Shown: in pieces, positions 8,212-16,626 of the stretch
Position numbering within the stretch: the first letter of the stretch is position 1
Layout of the letters: each line of letters begins with the position of its first letter
Assembly (NCBI RefSeq): GCF_001420595.1
Contig: NZ_LJIX01000006.1
Location: forward strand, 490,361-554,360
Length of the DNA: 64,000 nucleotides
Direction of reading: 5' to 3'
DNA from: Cytobacillus solani
Lineage (GTDB): Bacteria; Bacillota; Bacilli; Bacillales; Cytobacillaceae
Notes under the pieces: model-generated
The model's input: only the letters and a program-made list of their open reading frames with translations
Databases searched by the model: none
Told to the model about the DNA's origin: nothing
Made by a program: the position numbers and the translations under genes

Positions 8212-9100
8212 TGACCAATGGAAGCAGCTCCAACAATTTCAACCTCCAAGTTATGAAAAAGATCAAATAAAACAGAGAATTTGGCAAACGATTCGAGAAG
8301 AACCTGTTAAAAAATTGCCTAGAATTTTTCCTCCGTTGAAAGGACTCGTAACGACTTGTCTTCTTATTCTTATTTGTGGAAGCTTCCTATGGCTGATTTT
8401 TCAACAAAGTGGAGAGCCGCAAACGGCTGCAAATCCGTCTATCGATTATGAGAACTTTAGTTGGGGGCTGGAGGATGTCTATAGTAAGAAAGCAGATGAA
8501 GGCTTGGAACTTTTTCAGGAAAAGCAATCGGTCCCAGTTGGAACAGTTAAGGAAGTAACCGAAGAAGAAATGAAAACAATCACGGCAAAATTGCCAATGT
8601 TTGTCGAGAAGGAGCTTGAACATTTCCCCTATCCAACAACGATGTATATTGAGCATGTAAAAATGATGGATACGGTACAAAGATACCATTTCTTTATTCC
8701 CGACAAGGAGAAATGGATTTATTTCACCTTTGATTATCCAAAGCTTGAATATGCAGAAATTTTTCATGCGATGTCGACATTGACGTTTGATGGAAAGAAG
8801 CCATATAGTCATGATGAGCAGCTATATGTCAATCATGGATATGGAAGCATGCTGTTTCCAGTTGGGTTGAAGCCATACTCAATTACCTCCTATAAGGAAA
8901 TCTATTATTGGGATGAAGGGTCTGATAAGGCGTATTCGAAATATATAGAAACGATTCTTTCGTCTAGGGGCTGGGAGAGGAAAGCCTTTGGTGGAAAAAG
9001 TCATACATTTGTTTCAGTAGATGGGAATGAGGTAGTTAGTATCACATGGAATGGAAAAGAATTAATTTATGAGTTCGATTATCCGAATAGTGAAGAATGA
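8195..9100 (+). CDS. Membrane anti-sigma factor
   Basis: About 301 residues: a cytoplasmic N-terminal part of about 50 residues, one transmembrane helix (GLVTTCLLILICGSFLWLIF, about 52-71) and an external domain of about 230 residues. This is the RsiX-like layout of anti-sigma factors that hold ECF sigmas at the membrane and release them on envelope signals. TTG 8195 is favoured by AGGGGGTG placed 6 nt upstream; GTG 8186 is a possible earlier start. It overlaps the sigma gene. The sequence of the external domain is not one I recognise, so the signal is unknown. Confidence 0.8.
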   Translation: MGKHYDDQWKQLQQFQPPSYEKDQIKQRIWQTIREEPVKKLPRIFPPLKGLVTTCLLILICGSFLWLIFQQSGEPQTAANPSIDYENFSWGLEDVYSKKADEGLELFQEKQSVPVGTVKEVTEEEMKTITAKLPMFVEKELEHFPYPTTMYIEHVKMMDTVQRYHFFIPDKEKWIYFTFDYPKLEYAEIFHAMSTLTFDGKKPYSHDEQLYVNHGYGSMLFPVGLKPYSITSYKEIYYWDEGSDKAYSKYIETILSSRGWERKAFGGKSHTFVSVDGNEVVSITWNGKELIYEFDYPNSEE

Positions 9101-9110
9101 TTGGCAAATG

Positions 9111-9138
9111 AGCAGATCATTGCATGGTCTGCTTTTTT
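9111..9138 (+). terminator. Terminator of the sigma/anti-sigma operon
   Basis: AGCAGA pairs with TCTGCT, followed by TTTTTT. Confidence 0.8.
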
Positions 9139-9198
9139 AGAAGGAGGAATTAGTGGGGAGATGATTGAATTAGTAAAGCGAATAAATTCAACAAGGAT

Positions 9199-9546
9199 GT
9201 GGAAAAAATGACACTGGTTTTAGATAAAAATTTAGCCCATCGTATTGAGCAATCAGAAGTGGATGCTCTATCTTCAAGATTAAGTGCGATCCAAGGAATT
9301 TCTGGTAATCCGATGGATGTACAAATTGAGAAATTTGGGAATGCAGCATCAGTGACTATTCCTGATCTAAGAAATAAAGGAGTACATCAGGCACTAATTG
9401 ACAAACGGCTGCAACATGCAGCTTTTCAAGCATGTGATCTAGCTGTTGGCCAAGCGAAGTATGCTAGCATAAGCCAGAATAATATGGAAAGAGCCGGATT
9501 GCAGATTGCCTATACAAAAGCAATATGGGTACAAAGAGAATCATAG
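9199..9546 (+). pseudogene. GNAT acetyltransferase, apparently internally deleted
   Basis: The 115-residue frame joins a typical GNAT N-terminal stretch (ALSSRLSAIQGISGNP then VQIEKFGNAASVTIP) directly to an acetyl-CoA loop (RNKGVHQALI) and a C-terminal end (CDLAVGQAKYASISQNNMER, AYTKAIW). Relatives are about 230-270 residues, so a middle block of roughly 100-150 residues seems to be missing without a frame change. The GTG start has only a modest ribosome site. It is probably a decayed gene, though a compact protein cannot be excluded. Confidence 0.6.
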
Positions 9547-9628
9547 TTTGTTCATGAAGCCCGAAATCACGGAGAACAAGAAAACCGGTAGCTATGAAGT
9601 ATCCAGATCTCTTTAGAATGTTAATAAC

Positions 9629-9660
9629 AAAAGCGATCCTCCAAAAGGGATCGCTTTTTC
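9629..9660 (+). terminator. Terminator after the GNAT remnant
   Basis: AAAGCGATCC pairs with GGATCGCTTT (one bulge) and is followed by T residues. Confidence 0.85.
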
Positions 9661-9764
9661 GTGTGGTATAAAACTTTGCAATTGTAAAATAACAATTGTA
9701 TATAGGATGAACTTTCCTACTGAAGTAGCATTAATAAGTAAATCTAAAATATCCCATTTTTTTA

Positions 9765-9793
9765 TTGCGTTCTAAAAAATTAGAACATATAAT
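9765..9793 (+). promoter_or_regulatory. Promoter with 7-4-7 operator in its spacer
   Basis: TTGCGT (9765-9770), 17 bp, then TATAAT (9788-9793). The perfect inverted repeat GTTCTAA-AAAA-TTAGAAC occupies 9769-9786, between the two hexamers. A repressor bound here would block polymerase, so the HTH protein encoded next is the natural candidate. Confidence 0.72.
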
Positions 9794-9832
9794 AATTTTA
9801 AAATGAAAAGCGAAATTAGAAAGGTGATTATT

Positions 9833-10306
9833 ATGGATTTTAACCAAAAACCGATGGATATCAATCTGGAGCAGCAAAAGCTTATTTCAAGCCCGATACG
9901 GGTGAAAATTATTTATTTACTGGATAGCCAGGCAATGACAGCAAAACAGGTAGCTGATGAAATGGGGAAGACGGCGGGCAGTATTCATTATCATATCCAG
10001 CAGCTATTTAATGGCGGGATATTGGAAATTGAGGAGATGAAGGAAAACAAAGGGATTATTGAAAAGTATTATCGTTCTAAAGCGACAAAATTTAGATTAA
10101 GAGATAAAAATACACCAAATCTAGAAAAGAAACGATCAAGGAGGAGTAGTCTGTCACTAACAAATGAAGAGTTGAAGGAATTTGAATCAGATTTTGATAA
10201 TCTTTTATTGAAATATGTGAAAAGAACAGTTAAAGAAGATGTCACTCGTACGTCTTATCAAGTTTCTCTGCAGTTAGATAAGTTTCTTGAAGAGGAGGAA
10301 GAATAA
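9833..10306 (+). CDS. HTH transcription regulator, ArsR-like winged helix
   Basis: About 157 residues. An N-terminal winged helix (SSPIRVKIIYLLDSQ, MTAKQVADEMGK, IHYHIQQLFNGGIL, about residues 20-70) resembles ArsR/HTH_20 regulators. A charged, probably helical C-terminal region follows (about 90-157). ATG 9833 is preferred because AAGGTGAT precedes it; ATG 9803 has no such site. The MFS exporter starts 1 nt after its stop, so the pair is an operon, and the palindrome inside its promoter suggests self-repression relieved by a substrate of the pump. The ligand is unknown. Confidence 0.85.
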   Translation: MDFNQKPMDINLEQQKLISSPIRVKIIYLLDSQAMTAKQVADEMGKTAGSIHYHIQQLFNGGILEIEEMKENKGIIEKYYRSKATKFRLRDKNTPNLEKKRSRRSSLSLTNEELKEFESDFDNLLLKYVKRTVKEDVTRTSYQVSLQLDKFLEEEEE

Positions 10307-11581
10307 ATGCCGATTGCAGTAAAAAGGAATATGATTTTGTTTCTGCTTGGAAAAATGACTGCAGTGCTAGGTTCGTCTATTTATGGCTTTGCGATAGGGC
10401 TATATATTTTGGCGGAAACAGGCTCAAGCCTTAATTTTGCTGTAACATTAATTTTGAGTGTTTTGCCTAGAATCTTGCTTTCGCCGATTGCGGGTACGCT
10501 CAGCGATCGTTGGAACAGAAAGAAAATGATTATTACATCAGACTTTGCTTGTGCAGTCTGGCTAATGATCGTTTTACTTTTATTTACTTATGTTTATCCG
10601 GAAATTTGGCTTCTGTATGTTGCAACAGCTGTTTTAAGCATCCTCAACACTTTTTATTCTTCAGCGGTCACATCATCCATCTACAACATGATCGGCCCAG
10701 ATTTTCTGCAAAAAGCTATGTCATTGAACCAGGCAGCTGCTTCACTTTCAACGATATTAGGTCCTGTTCTTGGCGGCATGTTCTTTGGCCTCTTTCAAAT
10801 AACAACCTTCATGATTATCAACATCATCGCATTTACAATTTCAGGAATTGCCAGTATTTTTATCCAGTATGATTTATTTGCTGAAAAAAAGGAAAAAGAA
10901 ATAAACAGCACTATATTTACAGATTTAAAATCTGGTTTTGCTTTCGTTAAAAATCAGGTTTTTATTAAGAATTTAATTTTCTTAAGTGTCTTTCTAAATT
11001 TTTGGTTCGCAGTATTTCCTGTAGCCATGCCATATCTAGTCCTAACTATCAGGAAAATGGAACCAGTACAGTTAGGTGTTATTGAAGGGACCTTTTCCGT
11101 CGGTATGATGCTCATGGCTATTATTTTATCAACAAGACCAGAAATAAAAAGAAAAGACGTAACCATTTTTGGCGGCTTAATAGCCATGTCTACAGTTCTC
11201 ATTTTACTAGGGCTTCCGAATTTTCCAGGGATGTTGGGCATTTCGAATGCCGTTTTCTTTCCGTATTTTATTCTAATGGTTCTTCTGCTCTCATCATTCA
11301 TAATGATTGTAAATATGCCAATTATGGTTCTTCTGCAAAAAAGCACGCCAGATGAGTATCGAGGGCGAGTGATGTCTTTGCTGGAAACAGGAGCTAGTGC
11401 AATGGCACCGCTAGGTTATATAATATTTGGTTTCCTCCTGGAAAAAATGCCAGTCTGGATATTGTTGGCTATTTGTGGAATGAGCATTATTATATTAATC
11501 CTTTATCATATTAAAAGGAGAATTTTGGTTGAGTCGTTAAGAGAGGCAGATAAACCAAAAACAATCACCGCAGAAATATGA
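10307..11581 (+). CDS. MFS efflux transporter
   Basis: A 424-residue major facilitator with 12 predicted helices. Motif A is seen as GTLSDRWNRKK (about residues 64-74), and the long central loop lies near residue 190-210. It belongs to the MFS_3-like group of exporters (relatives of macrolide and siderophore exporters). It starts directly after the regulator stop with AGAGGAGGAAG as ribosome site, so it is co-transcribed. Its substrate is unknown; a drug or toxic metabolite is likely from the operon layout. Confidence 0.85.
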   Translation: MPIAVKRNMILFLLGKMTAVLGSSIYGFAIGLYILAETGSSLNFAVTLILSVLPRILLSPIAGTLSDRWNRKKMIITSDFACAVWLMIVLLLFTYVYPEIWLLYVATAVLSILNTFYSSAVTSSIYNMIGPDFLQKAMSLNQAAASLSTILGPVLGGMFFGLFQITTFMIINIIAFTISGIASIFIQYDLFAEKKEKEINSTIFTDLKSGFAFVKNQVFIKNLIFLSVFLNFWFAVFPVAMPYLVLTIRKMEPVQLGVIEGTFSVGMMLMAIILSTRPEIKRKDVTIFGGLIAMSTVLILLGLPNFPGMLGISNAVFFPYFILMVLLLSSFIMIVNMPIMVLLQKSTPDEYRGRVMSLLETGASAMAPLGYIIFGFLLEKMPVWILLAICGMSIIILILYHIKRRILVESLREADKPKTITAEI

Positions 11582-11582
11582 A

Positions 11583-11616
11583 AAAAATCGGCAGGTTTCC
11601 ACACCTGTCGATTTTT
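11583..11616. terminator. Bidirectional terminator between convergent operons
   Basis: AAAATCG-G-CAGGT pairs with ACCTGTCGATTTT; poly-A and poly-T flanks serve both directions. Confidence 0.88.
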
Positions 11617-12172
11617 ACTCTGCTTTTTCTGAGTGATCAGTAAAAACTGCTTGCAGCAAGTATAAGATCATCCAAATGGTAATAACAAGGAACCCCCAGC
11701 CTAATACCTTTTGTTGAGTTTCTAAATAGTTATTGCATATTTGAATCGGTGAGTCGATGTACAGCCATGCCATTAAAGCAAACATAGATAAGTAATTTAA
11801 AAAGATAAAGCTTTTTCCTAGTGTTTGCATCTTTTTCCAGCTGTCTCTTAAAAATAATCCAACGAATGGAAGACTAATAAACTTAAAGAGTTCGATATAA
11901 TAAATGGAGACAGCTTCATCTAAAGCACGCGGCAGCATCCAGTACATTGTAATAAAAACAACAAGAATCATGCCAGGGACTCCGTCTGTATTCCAAGCTG
12001 TGAAAAAAGGATGGAATTTTTTTATTAGCATGTCACCAATGAACCAGCCTGCCAGAATAAGAAGAGGCAGCTGGACGAGCATATGGAGCAGCATGATGGA
12101 CTCTATATAAGCTTTAACAGGAGGAATGACTAATATCCCGTACAAGATAATACCTAACCCTGTTTGTTTCAT
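11615..12172 (-). CDS. Membrane protein of the oxidase/NO reductase operon
   Basis: A 185-residue integral membrane protein with five to six predicted helices. Visible features are a Trp/Pro-rich loop (FFTAWNTDGVPG) and a conserved-looking MLPRALDEAV segment. It is the last gene of the operon for a CuA-containing heme-copper enzyme and starts 3 nt after the SCO stop with GGGGGAG as ribosome site. Its place and topology resemble CtaG-type assembly proteins, but the sequence is not clearly CtaG. An assembly or accessory role is inferred from position only. Confidence 0.75.
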   Translation of the reverse strand: MKQTGLGIILYGILVIPPVKAYIESIMLLHMLVQLPLLILAGWFIGDMLIKKFHPFFTAWNTDGVPGMILVVFITMYWMLPRALDEAVSIYYIELFKFISLPFVGLFLRDSWKKMQTLGKSFIFLNYLSMFALMAWLYIDSPIQICNNYLETQQKVLGWGFLVITIWMILYLLQAVFTDHSEKAE

Positions 12173-12175
12173 CTG

Positions 12176-12808
12176 CTACTCCCCCGTATCATTCTTAAGT
12201 GTCGTTACAACGGTATTTGCTGCTTCATCAATTTTTGTAAAATCCATTACTTCAGCTAAATAGCCTTTTCTATCAACTAAATAAAAGGCTGAATTATGTG
12301 TAAAGCCGCCCTCTCCATCTGGAATGACAATGACTCCGAATTCTTCCAGTAAATGATCTAGTTCGGCTTGGTCAGCTATTCTTGCCATACGCCAAGTTTC
12401 CCCGTCGCTTTCAAAAGCTTTTCTGTATTTTTCTAATGTATCAACGTCATCCCGAGCGGGGTCAAAGCTGATGCTTAAAAATAATATATCTTCCCCAATC
12501 CATGCTTTCGGTACTTTGCTGTAAACCTCTGCTAAATTCATTTCTAGCTTTGGACATACATCTGAGCATGACGTATAAATAAAGGTAAGCATAATGTACT
12601 TTCCTTCAAATTCTGAAAAAGAGTACACGCGTCCTTTGCTGTCTTCCAAAGTAACGTCAGGAAATTTTGGTTTGTCCTTAAGGAGTTTGTAGGTCCGGGC
12701 ACTTTCTGCTGTAAATGCCCGAAACCCATCTGTACCAGCATAAAACAATACACAACCTAATAGAACAGTCAAAAAAATCGCTGTTGTATTACGCCAATTT
12801 TTGCTCAT
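12176..12808 (-). CDS. SCO1/SenC family copper chaperone
   Basis: A 210-residue thioredoxin-fold protein with one N-terminal membrane anchor (about residues 8-26). The copper ligands C81 and C85 are present in TSCSDVC, with H171 in GGFTHNSAF. SCO proteins deliver copper to, or reduce the cysteines of, the CuA site in subunit II, and this operon encodes a subunit II with a complete CuA motif. The start overlaps the subunit I gene by 20 nt, so the two are coupled. Confidence 0.92.
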   Translation of the reverse strand: MSKNWRNTTAIFLTVLLGCVLFYAGTDGFRAFTAESARTYKLLKDKPKFPDVTLEDSKGRVYSFSEFEGKYIMLTFIYTSCSDVCPKLEMNLAEVYSKVPKAWIGEDILFLSISFDPARDDVDTLEKYRKAFESDGETWRMARIADQAELDHLLEEFGVIVIPDGEGGFTHNSAFYLVDRKGYLAEVMDFTKIDEAANTVVTTLKNDTGE

Positions 12809-14270
12809 TTAAATCGCTTCCTGCAGTACCTCTAACTTTTACATAGCGAATAAAATGGATAATAAAGATTGTAAGTCCCACTACGGCGAGTACACCGCCA
12901 ATTGCACCAAATACTGCAGGTGCCATCCACTCTGGAAAATGTGTTGCCCATCTTCTAGGCGTGCTAAGTGCTCCAGAAATCAAGAAGCCAACACTTACAC
13001 TAATGATGCCAAGTGTATAGCTGATAAAGCCAACCTTATCTAATCCATTCGTTTGTAAGCTGCTGTCAACTTTAGACAAATAGTAGATAAATCCAAAGAT
13101 CATAACGACAGCACCAAGCCCCATATACATATGGAAATGTCCAGGTACCCACTTCGTATTATGCATCACATGATTGACAACAATCGTTGCATCGACTATT
13201 GCAGGAACGACACCTACAACCCATCCAAACATGGATAAGAAGATTAAACCTGATGCCATATCCCATTTAACTCCTGATTTATAAACAATCATTAATGCGC
13301 CATAAGCAGTAATAACGAGAACTGGCAAGCCGTTTGCATAAGATAATACTTGTCCCATGATGAGCATCCATTTTGGCATGACTGAATCCATTAGCATATG
13401 GTGAGTATAGATGACTAATGTAAATGCCGTTGACATCGTCCAAGCAATTAGAAATGGTCGATTAGATTTCCATGGACGGTTTGTATAGCGCGGCAAAATT
13501 TCATAAACTGCAATAACGCCCATATAAATAATGGAGTTAGCAAAAATATGGCCGAAAGCATAAGTTAAGTTTTTTGCTAATAGTGGATCGAATGTAAAAG
13601 CGGGATTAACGACATTAATAATATTCATTATCAAAACTGTTGCTCCAGTTGTTAATGCTGATACGTTAACAATCGTTACCATCGTACTTGCAACAACTGT
13701 TGGTGATGGTGCATCTTTTTCTGCTCTTTTTCCAGAGATAACATCCCATCCTAATCCTTTTCCTAAACTTCCATGTTTTTTAATAATGGCTCTGCCTGTA
13801 TCAATGTAAAGAAGCAAGAAACCAACACCAAGAATAAGCATACCTACAAGATATAATAGGGCGCCGGTAACACCCCAAGCTCCTCCAGATAATGCTGGAA
13901 GCGGATACAGGAATGTCCATGCACTTGCATATTTAAAAGAAAATACACCAATAATAACCATAACCACGCCAATTAAAGACAATATAAGATTTAACTTGAA
14001 TACTTTTTTAGACAACTCAACATAGTTTGATAGGAAATACCACATAACTGCTGAAGCGGCTAATGCTGCTCCCCCAATCATTCCGGTTCCATGAATTGTT
14101 AAGAATTGATAGAATGCTGCAGGGGGAAGATCCAGCACGCCGCCTTGAGCCAAAAGCATTAAAATACCAAAAACCATCATAGCAGCAATCACTAATCCAC
14201 CAATGATTAAATAAGTCGCTATCAGATTATTTCTGGATTTAAATTCTCCTTTATTGATAGTCGTAACCAT
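12789..14270 (-). CDS. Heme-copper oxidase superfamily subunit I, probable NO reductase (bNOR/CuA-NOR type)
   Basis: A 493-residue protein with about 12-13 helices. Metal ligands are visible: H60 (HGTGM), H241 (FGHIF), H290/H291 (THHML), H378 and H380 (PGHFH). The block HNTKWVPGHFH is typical of B-family (ba3-like) enzymes. True oxidases have HPxVY, with the tyrosine cross-linked to the CuB histidine; here the corresponding stretch is HIFAN, so Asn245 replaces that tyrosine. Loss of this tyrosine is a hallmark of nitric oxide reductases, including the CuA-NOR described in Bacillus azotoformans. I infer NO reduction to N2O; an unusual oxidase is the alternative. An FNR-like site precedes the operon. 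Confidence 0.85.
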   Translation of the reverse strand: MVTTINKGEFKSRNNLIATYLIIGGLVIAAMMVFGILMLLAQGGVLDLPPAAFYQFLTIHGTGMIGGAALAASAVMWYFLSNYVELSKKVFKLNLILSLIGVVMVIIGVFSFKYASAWTFLYPLPALSGGAWGVTGALLYLVGMLILGVGFLLLYIDTGRAIIKKHGSLGKGLGWDVISGKRAEKDAPSPTVVASTMVTIVNVSALTTGATVLIMNIINVVNPAFTFDPLLAKNLTYAFGHIFANSIIYMGVIAVYEILPRYTNRPWKSNRPFLIAWTMSTAFTLVIYTHHMLMDSVMPKWMLIMGQVLSYANGLPVLVITAYGALMIVYKSGVKWDMASGLIFLSMFGWVVGVVPAIVDATIVVNHVMHNTKWVPGHFHMYMGLGAVVMIFGFIYYLSKVDSSLQTNGLDKVGFISYTLGIISVSVGFLISGALSTPRRWATHFPEWMAPAVFGAIGGVLAVVGLTIFIIHFIRYVKVRGTAGSDLNEQKLA

Positions 14271-14290
14271 TTTTCAACACCTCCACCTTT

Positions 14291-14815
14291 TTATTCAGTT
14301 ATTACGATTTTGCCGATCATTAAATGATGAGCTAATCCGCAATATTCTAAACATAGAACGTCATACGTACCTGGCTTATCAAAAGTGATGTAAACTTTAT
14401 TTGTGTAATCTGGCATTGCTTGTGTTTGAGCAATTAAATTCAACTCTGAATCATAAATACCAAACCCGTGAGTGACATCTGTGCTTGTGACATGAAATTC
14501 TATCGGTTCTCCCACTTTAAATTCCGTTTCACTCATTTTCCAGCCGAATTGAATAGCTTCGACATCCACGATTGTTGGATCATTTCCTGCCCCATAAACA
14601 GGCTGGTTATACGGCAATTCGCGAAGGGTATAAATTGTAATAATAAGCATGACTACAACTAATGTTGCCCCATAAAAAGTTCGTGCCTTATACCACTTCT
14701 TTTTGATAGGCTCATAATCACGTTTTTCTTTTGATTTGAAGGCGACAAATCCAAAAACTGCTGTGATTAAAAGCATAAAAATTAAACTGACAATCCATGC
14801 TACTGTTTGAACCAT
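14291..14815 (-). CDS. CuA-containing subunit II of the heme-copper enzyme
   Basis: 174 residues with two N-terminal helices (about 5-26 and 47-63) and a cupredoxin domain outside the membrane. The CuA ligands are complete: H116 (THGFG) and C155-x-E157-x-C159-x3-H163-x2-M166 (CLEYCGLAHHLM). It passes electrons from a cytochrome c or quinol-derived donor to subunit I. The ATG at 14815 is chosen for the GGGGGAGGT site 7 nt upstream; an earlier frame to 14896 has no such site. It is first in an operon with subunit I, SCO and a small membrane protein. Confidence 0.93.
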   Translation of the reverse strand: MVQTVAWIVSLIFMLLITAVFGFVAFKSKEKRDYEPIKKKWYKARTFYGATLVVVMLIITIYTLRELPYNQPVYGAGNDPTIVDVEAIQFGWKMSETEFKVGEPIEFHVTSTDVTHGFGIYDSELNLIAQTQAMPDYTNKVYITFDKPGTYDVLCLEYCGLAHHLMIGKIVITE

Positions 14816-14887
14816 TTCTAATACCTCCCCCAAATACTCCACTTTTTTATAGATAAATTGCACCATATCCCCATTTATGGCGATATT

Positions 14888-14930
14888 AGAATACAAAATT
14901 TAGACACAATTAAGCGTGACCCTTGTCACA
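14888..14930 (-). promoter_or_regulatory. FNR-type box and -10 element of the CuA-oxidase/NOR operon
   Basis: On the minus strand TGTGA-N6-TCACG (14930-14915) matches the FNR/CRP consensus TGTGA-N6-TCACA at 9 of 10 positions. A -10 element TATTCT lies at 14893-14888. If transcription starts at 14881, the box is centred at -41.5, the class II activator position of FNR. This implies induction by oxygen limitation, in keeping with an NO reductase. Confidence 0.75.
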
Positions 14931-15070
14931 GAAAATCCATATTTAATTTATTTTATTTTGTATCGTTTTAACCTTAAAAACAGTGAAAGTAAGTATTTGA
15001 TCCTATTTTTAATAAAGAAACCCATTTGATGTATATTTAATTCCGAATTTTCTGTAAAATTTACCTGAAT

Positions 15071-15112
15071 AAAAATGCAGATCACTTAGGTGATCTGCAT
15101 TTTTATTTTTAC
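15071..15112. terminator. Terminator after the DsbA-family gene
   Basis: AAAAATGCAGATCAC pairs perfectly with GTGATCTGCATTTTT around TTAG. It terminates the minus-strand gene that ends at 15114. Confidence 0.92.
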
Positions 15113-15113
15113 A

Positions 15114-15848
15114 TTATTTATCTTTACTCGGTATCGCACAGTTCCCGTCTACACAGCTTGCATCCTCTGCATCTGCTCCTGATAAATCTTGGAATTTAGG
15201 TGCTGCCGCTGATTCTTCTTCCCAGACTTTCTGCAGTGCATTAGCGAAGGTTTCTGGAGTCTGTGCTCCTGATATGGCATATTTCTGATTAATGATAAAA
15301 TATGGAACGCCACTTATGCCATATTGCTGGGCAATAGCTTCATCAATGCGAACATCATTAGCAAAAGCATTTTTATCTTGAAGCGTATTTAAAGCTTCTT
15401 GACGGTCTAATCCAGCATCTTCTGCGATATCTGCCAATGTATTATGTTCACTAATTTCCTTTGATTGTGTGAAATAAGCGTGAAGAAGCTTCTCTGTAAG
15501 AACAGCCTCTTTTCCCTTTGCTTTTGCATACTTCGCTAAGCGGTGTGCATCAAAGGTATTTGTTGGCTTCATGTCATCAAAGTTAAACGTTAAGCCAACA
15601 CTAGCTGCATGCTGTCCGATTCCTTCGTTCGTCTTCTTTGCTTGTTCTACACTCATCCCATACTTCGATGCAAGTGCTTCGTGAATATTTTTTCCACTGT
15701 ACTTAGGAGAATTTGGATCAAGCTCAAAGCTTTTGAATTCAACCTCAACTTGATCTTTATATGGAAATTGAGCTAGTGCATTTTCTAATCTGCGCTTCCC
15801 AATATAACAAAACGGACAAACATAATCTGACCATACCTCTATTTTCAT
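15114..15848 (-). CDS. DsbA-family oxidoreductase, FrnE-like
   Basis: A 244-residue cytosolic thioredoxin-fold protein with the helical insertion of the DSBA/FrnE family. The redox motif CPFCYIG lies at residues 11-17, and the cis-proline segment is seen as SGVPYFII. A C-terminal tail contains a second cysteine pair, CVDGNC, as in FrnE proteins of Deinococcus and Bacillus, where it takes part in disulfide exchange. There is no signal peptide, so it acts in the cytoplasm and probably helps against disulfide or metal stress. It is transcribed alone, just upstream of the NOR operon on the same strand but behind its own terminator. Confidence 0.9.
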   Translation of the reverse strand: MKIEVWSDYVCPFCYIGKRRLENALAQFPYKDQVEVEFKSFELDPNSPKYSGKNIHEALASKYGMSVEQAKKTNEGIGQHAASVGLTFNFDDMKPTNTFDAHRLAKYAKAKGKEAVLTEKLLHAYFTQSKEISEHNTLADIAEDAGLDRQEALNTLQDKNAFANDVRIDEAIAQQYGISGVPYFIINQKYAISGAQTPETFANALQKVWEEESAAAPKFQDLSGADAEDASCVDGNCAIPSKDK

Positions 15849-16074
15849 ATGACCCCTACTTTCTTAATTAGATTCCCTTAATAGTAGCATAACCGAAGGT
15901 GAATCCATTAAAAAATGCTTACAGTGAAAAATACATTTTCCGAAGAATTGAAAAAAATAAACAACATGCAAGGTTGGGCTCAATATACTAATTGTACCAA
16001 GGTGATTTTAAAGAAGATAAATGGGTTCATATGCTGCTATTGTTACCAATCAAATCATAATGTGGTGATATCAG

Positions 16075-16611
16075 GTGAAAACTGATCAAAATCATACGTA
16101 TTTGTTTCAAAATCTACAAGAGAGCCATTTGACATTTGAGCATGTCTTTAATCGGATCCTTAAGTTTATGAACAGAAATCCCCGGGGAAATTTCCGGTTA
16201 ATGGTTGGGACAGATTCTCAAGTTCATTGTAACCGAACCGTTTTTATTACAGGAATTGTCATTCAAAATGAAGGGAAGGGGGCATGGGCTTGTATACGAA
16301 AAAACATTGTTCCACGAAAAATGCTTCATTTACATGAACGCATTTCTTATGAGACATCTCTCACAGAAGAGATCGTATCATTGTTTACGACAGAGCGGAA
16401 AAACGAGATGATTAATATTGTGCTCCCTTATATTTATCAAGGTGCAACCTTTTCGATGGAGGGACATCTAGACATCGGTGCGGGAAAAAGAAATAAGACA
16501 AGGGAGTTTGTCAATGAGATGGTGACAAGAATGGAATCAATCGGTGTAGAGCCGAAAATAAAACCAGATGCATTTGTTGCATCCAGTTACGCAAACCGAT
16601 ATACAAAATAA
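16075..16611 (+). CDS. ykuK: YkuK family RNase H-like protein (DUF458)
   Basis: A 178-residue protein whose sequence closely follows B. subtilis YkuK: VGTDSQVH (about 43-50), GIVIQNEGKGAWACIRK, IVPRKM, and the C-terminal HLDIGAGKRNKT and KPDAFVASSYANRYT. The conserved acidic residues (D in GTDSQ, D in HLDIG, D in KPDAF) suggest an RNase H-like nuclease fold. The GTG start has GGTGAT upstream. It stands alone. The substrate is not known. Confidence 0.9.
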   Translation: MKTDQNHTYLFQNLQESHLTFEHVFNRILKFMNRNPRGNFRLMVGTDSQVHCNRTVFITGIVIQNEGKGAWACIRKNIVPRKMLHLHERISYETSLTEEIVSLFTTERKNEMINIVLPYIYQGATFSMEGHLDIGAGKRNKTREFVNEMVTRMESIGVEPKIKPDAFVASSYANRYTK

Positions 16612-16626
16612 AGTTGGTGAGAAACA

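Noticed and set aside
9554-9616. 20-codon frame after the GNAT remnant
   Set aside because: Too short, with no ribosome site.
12789-14270. Plain cytochrome c oxidase subunit I
   Set aside because: The cross-link tyrosine position is Asn; the oxidase label is kept only as an alternative.
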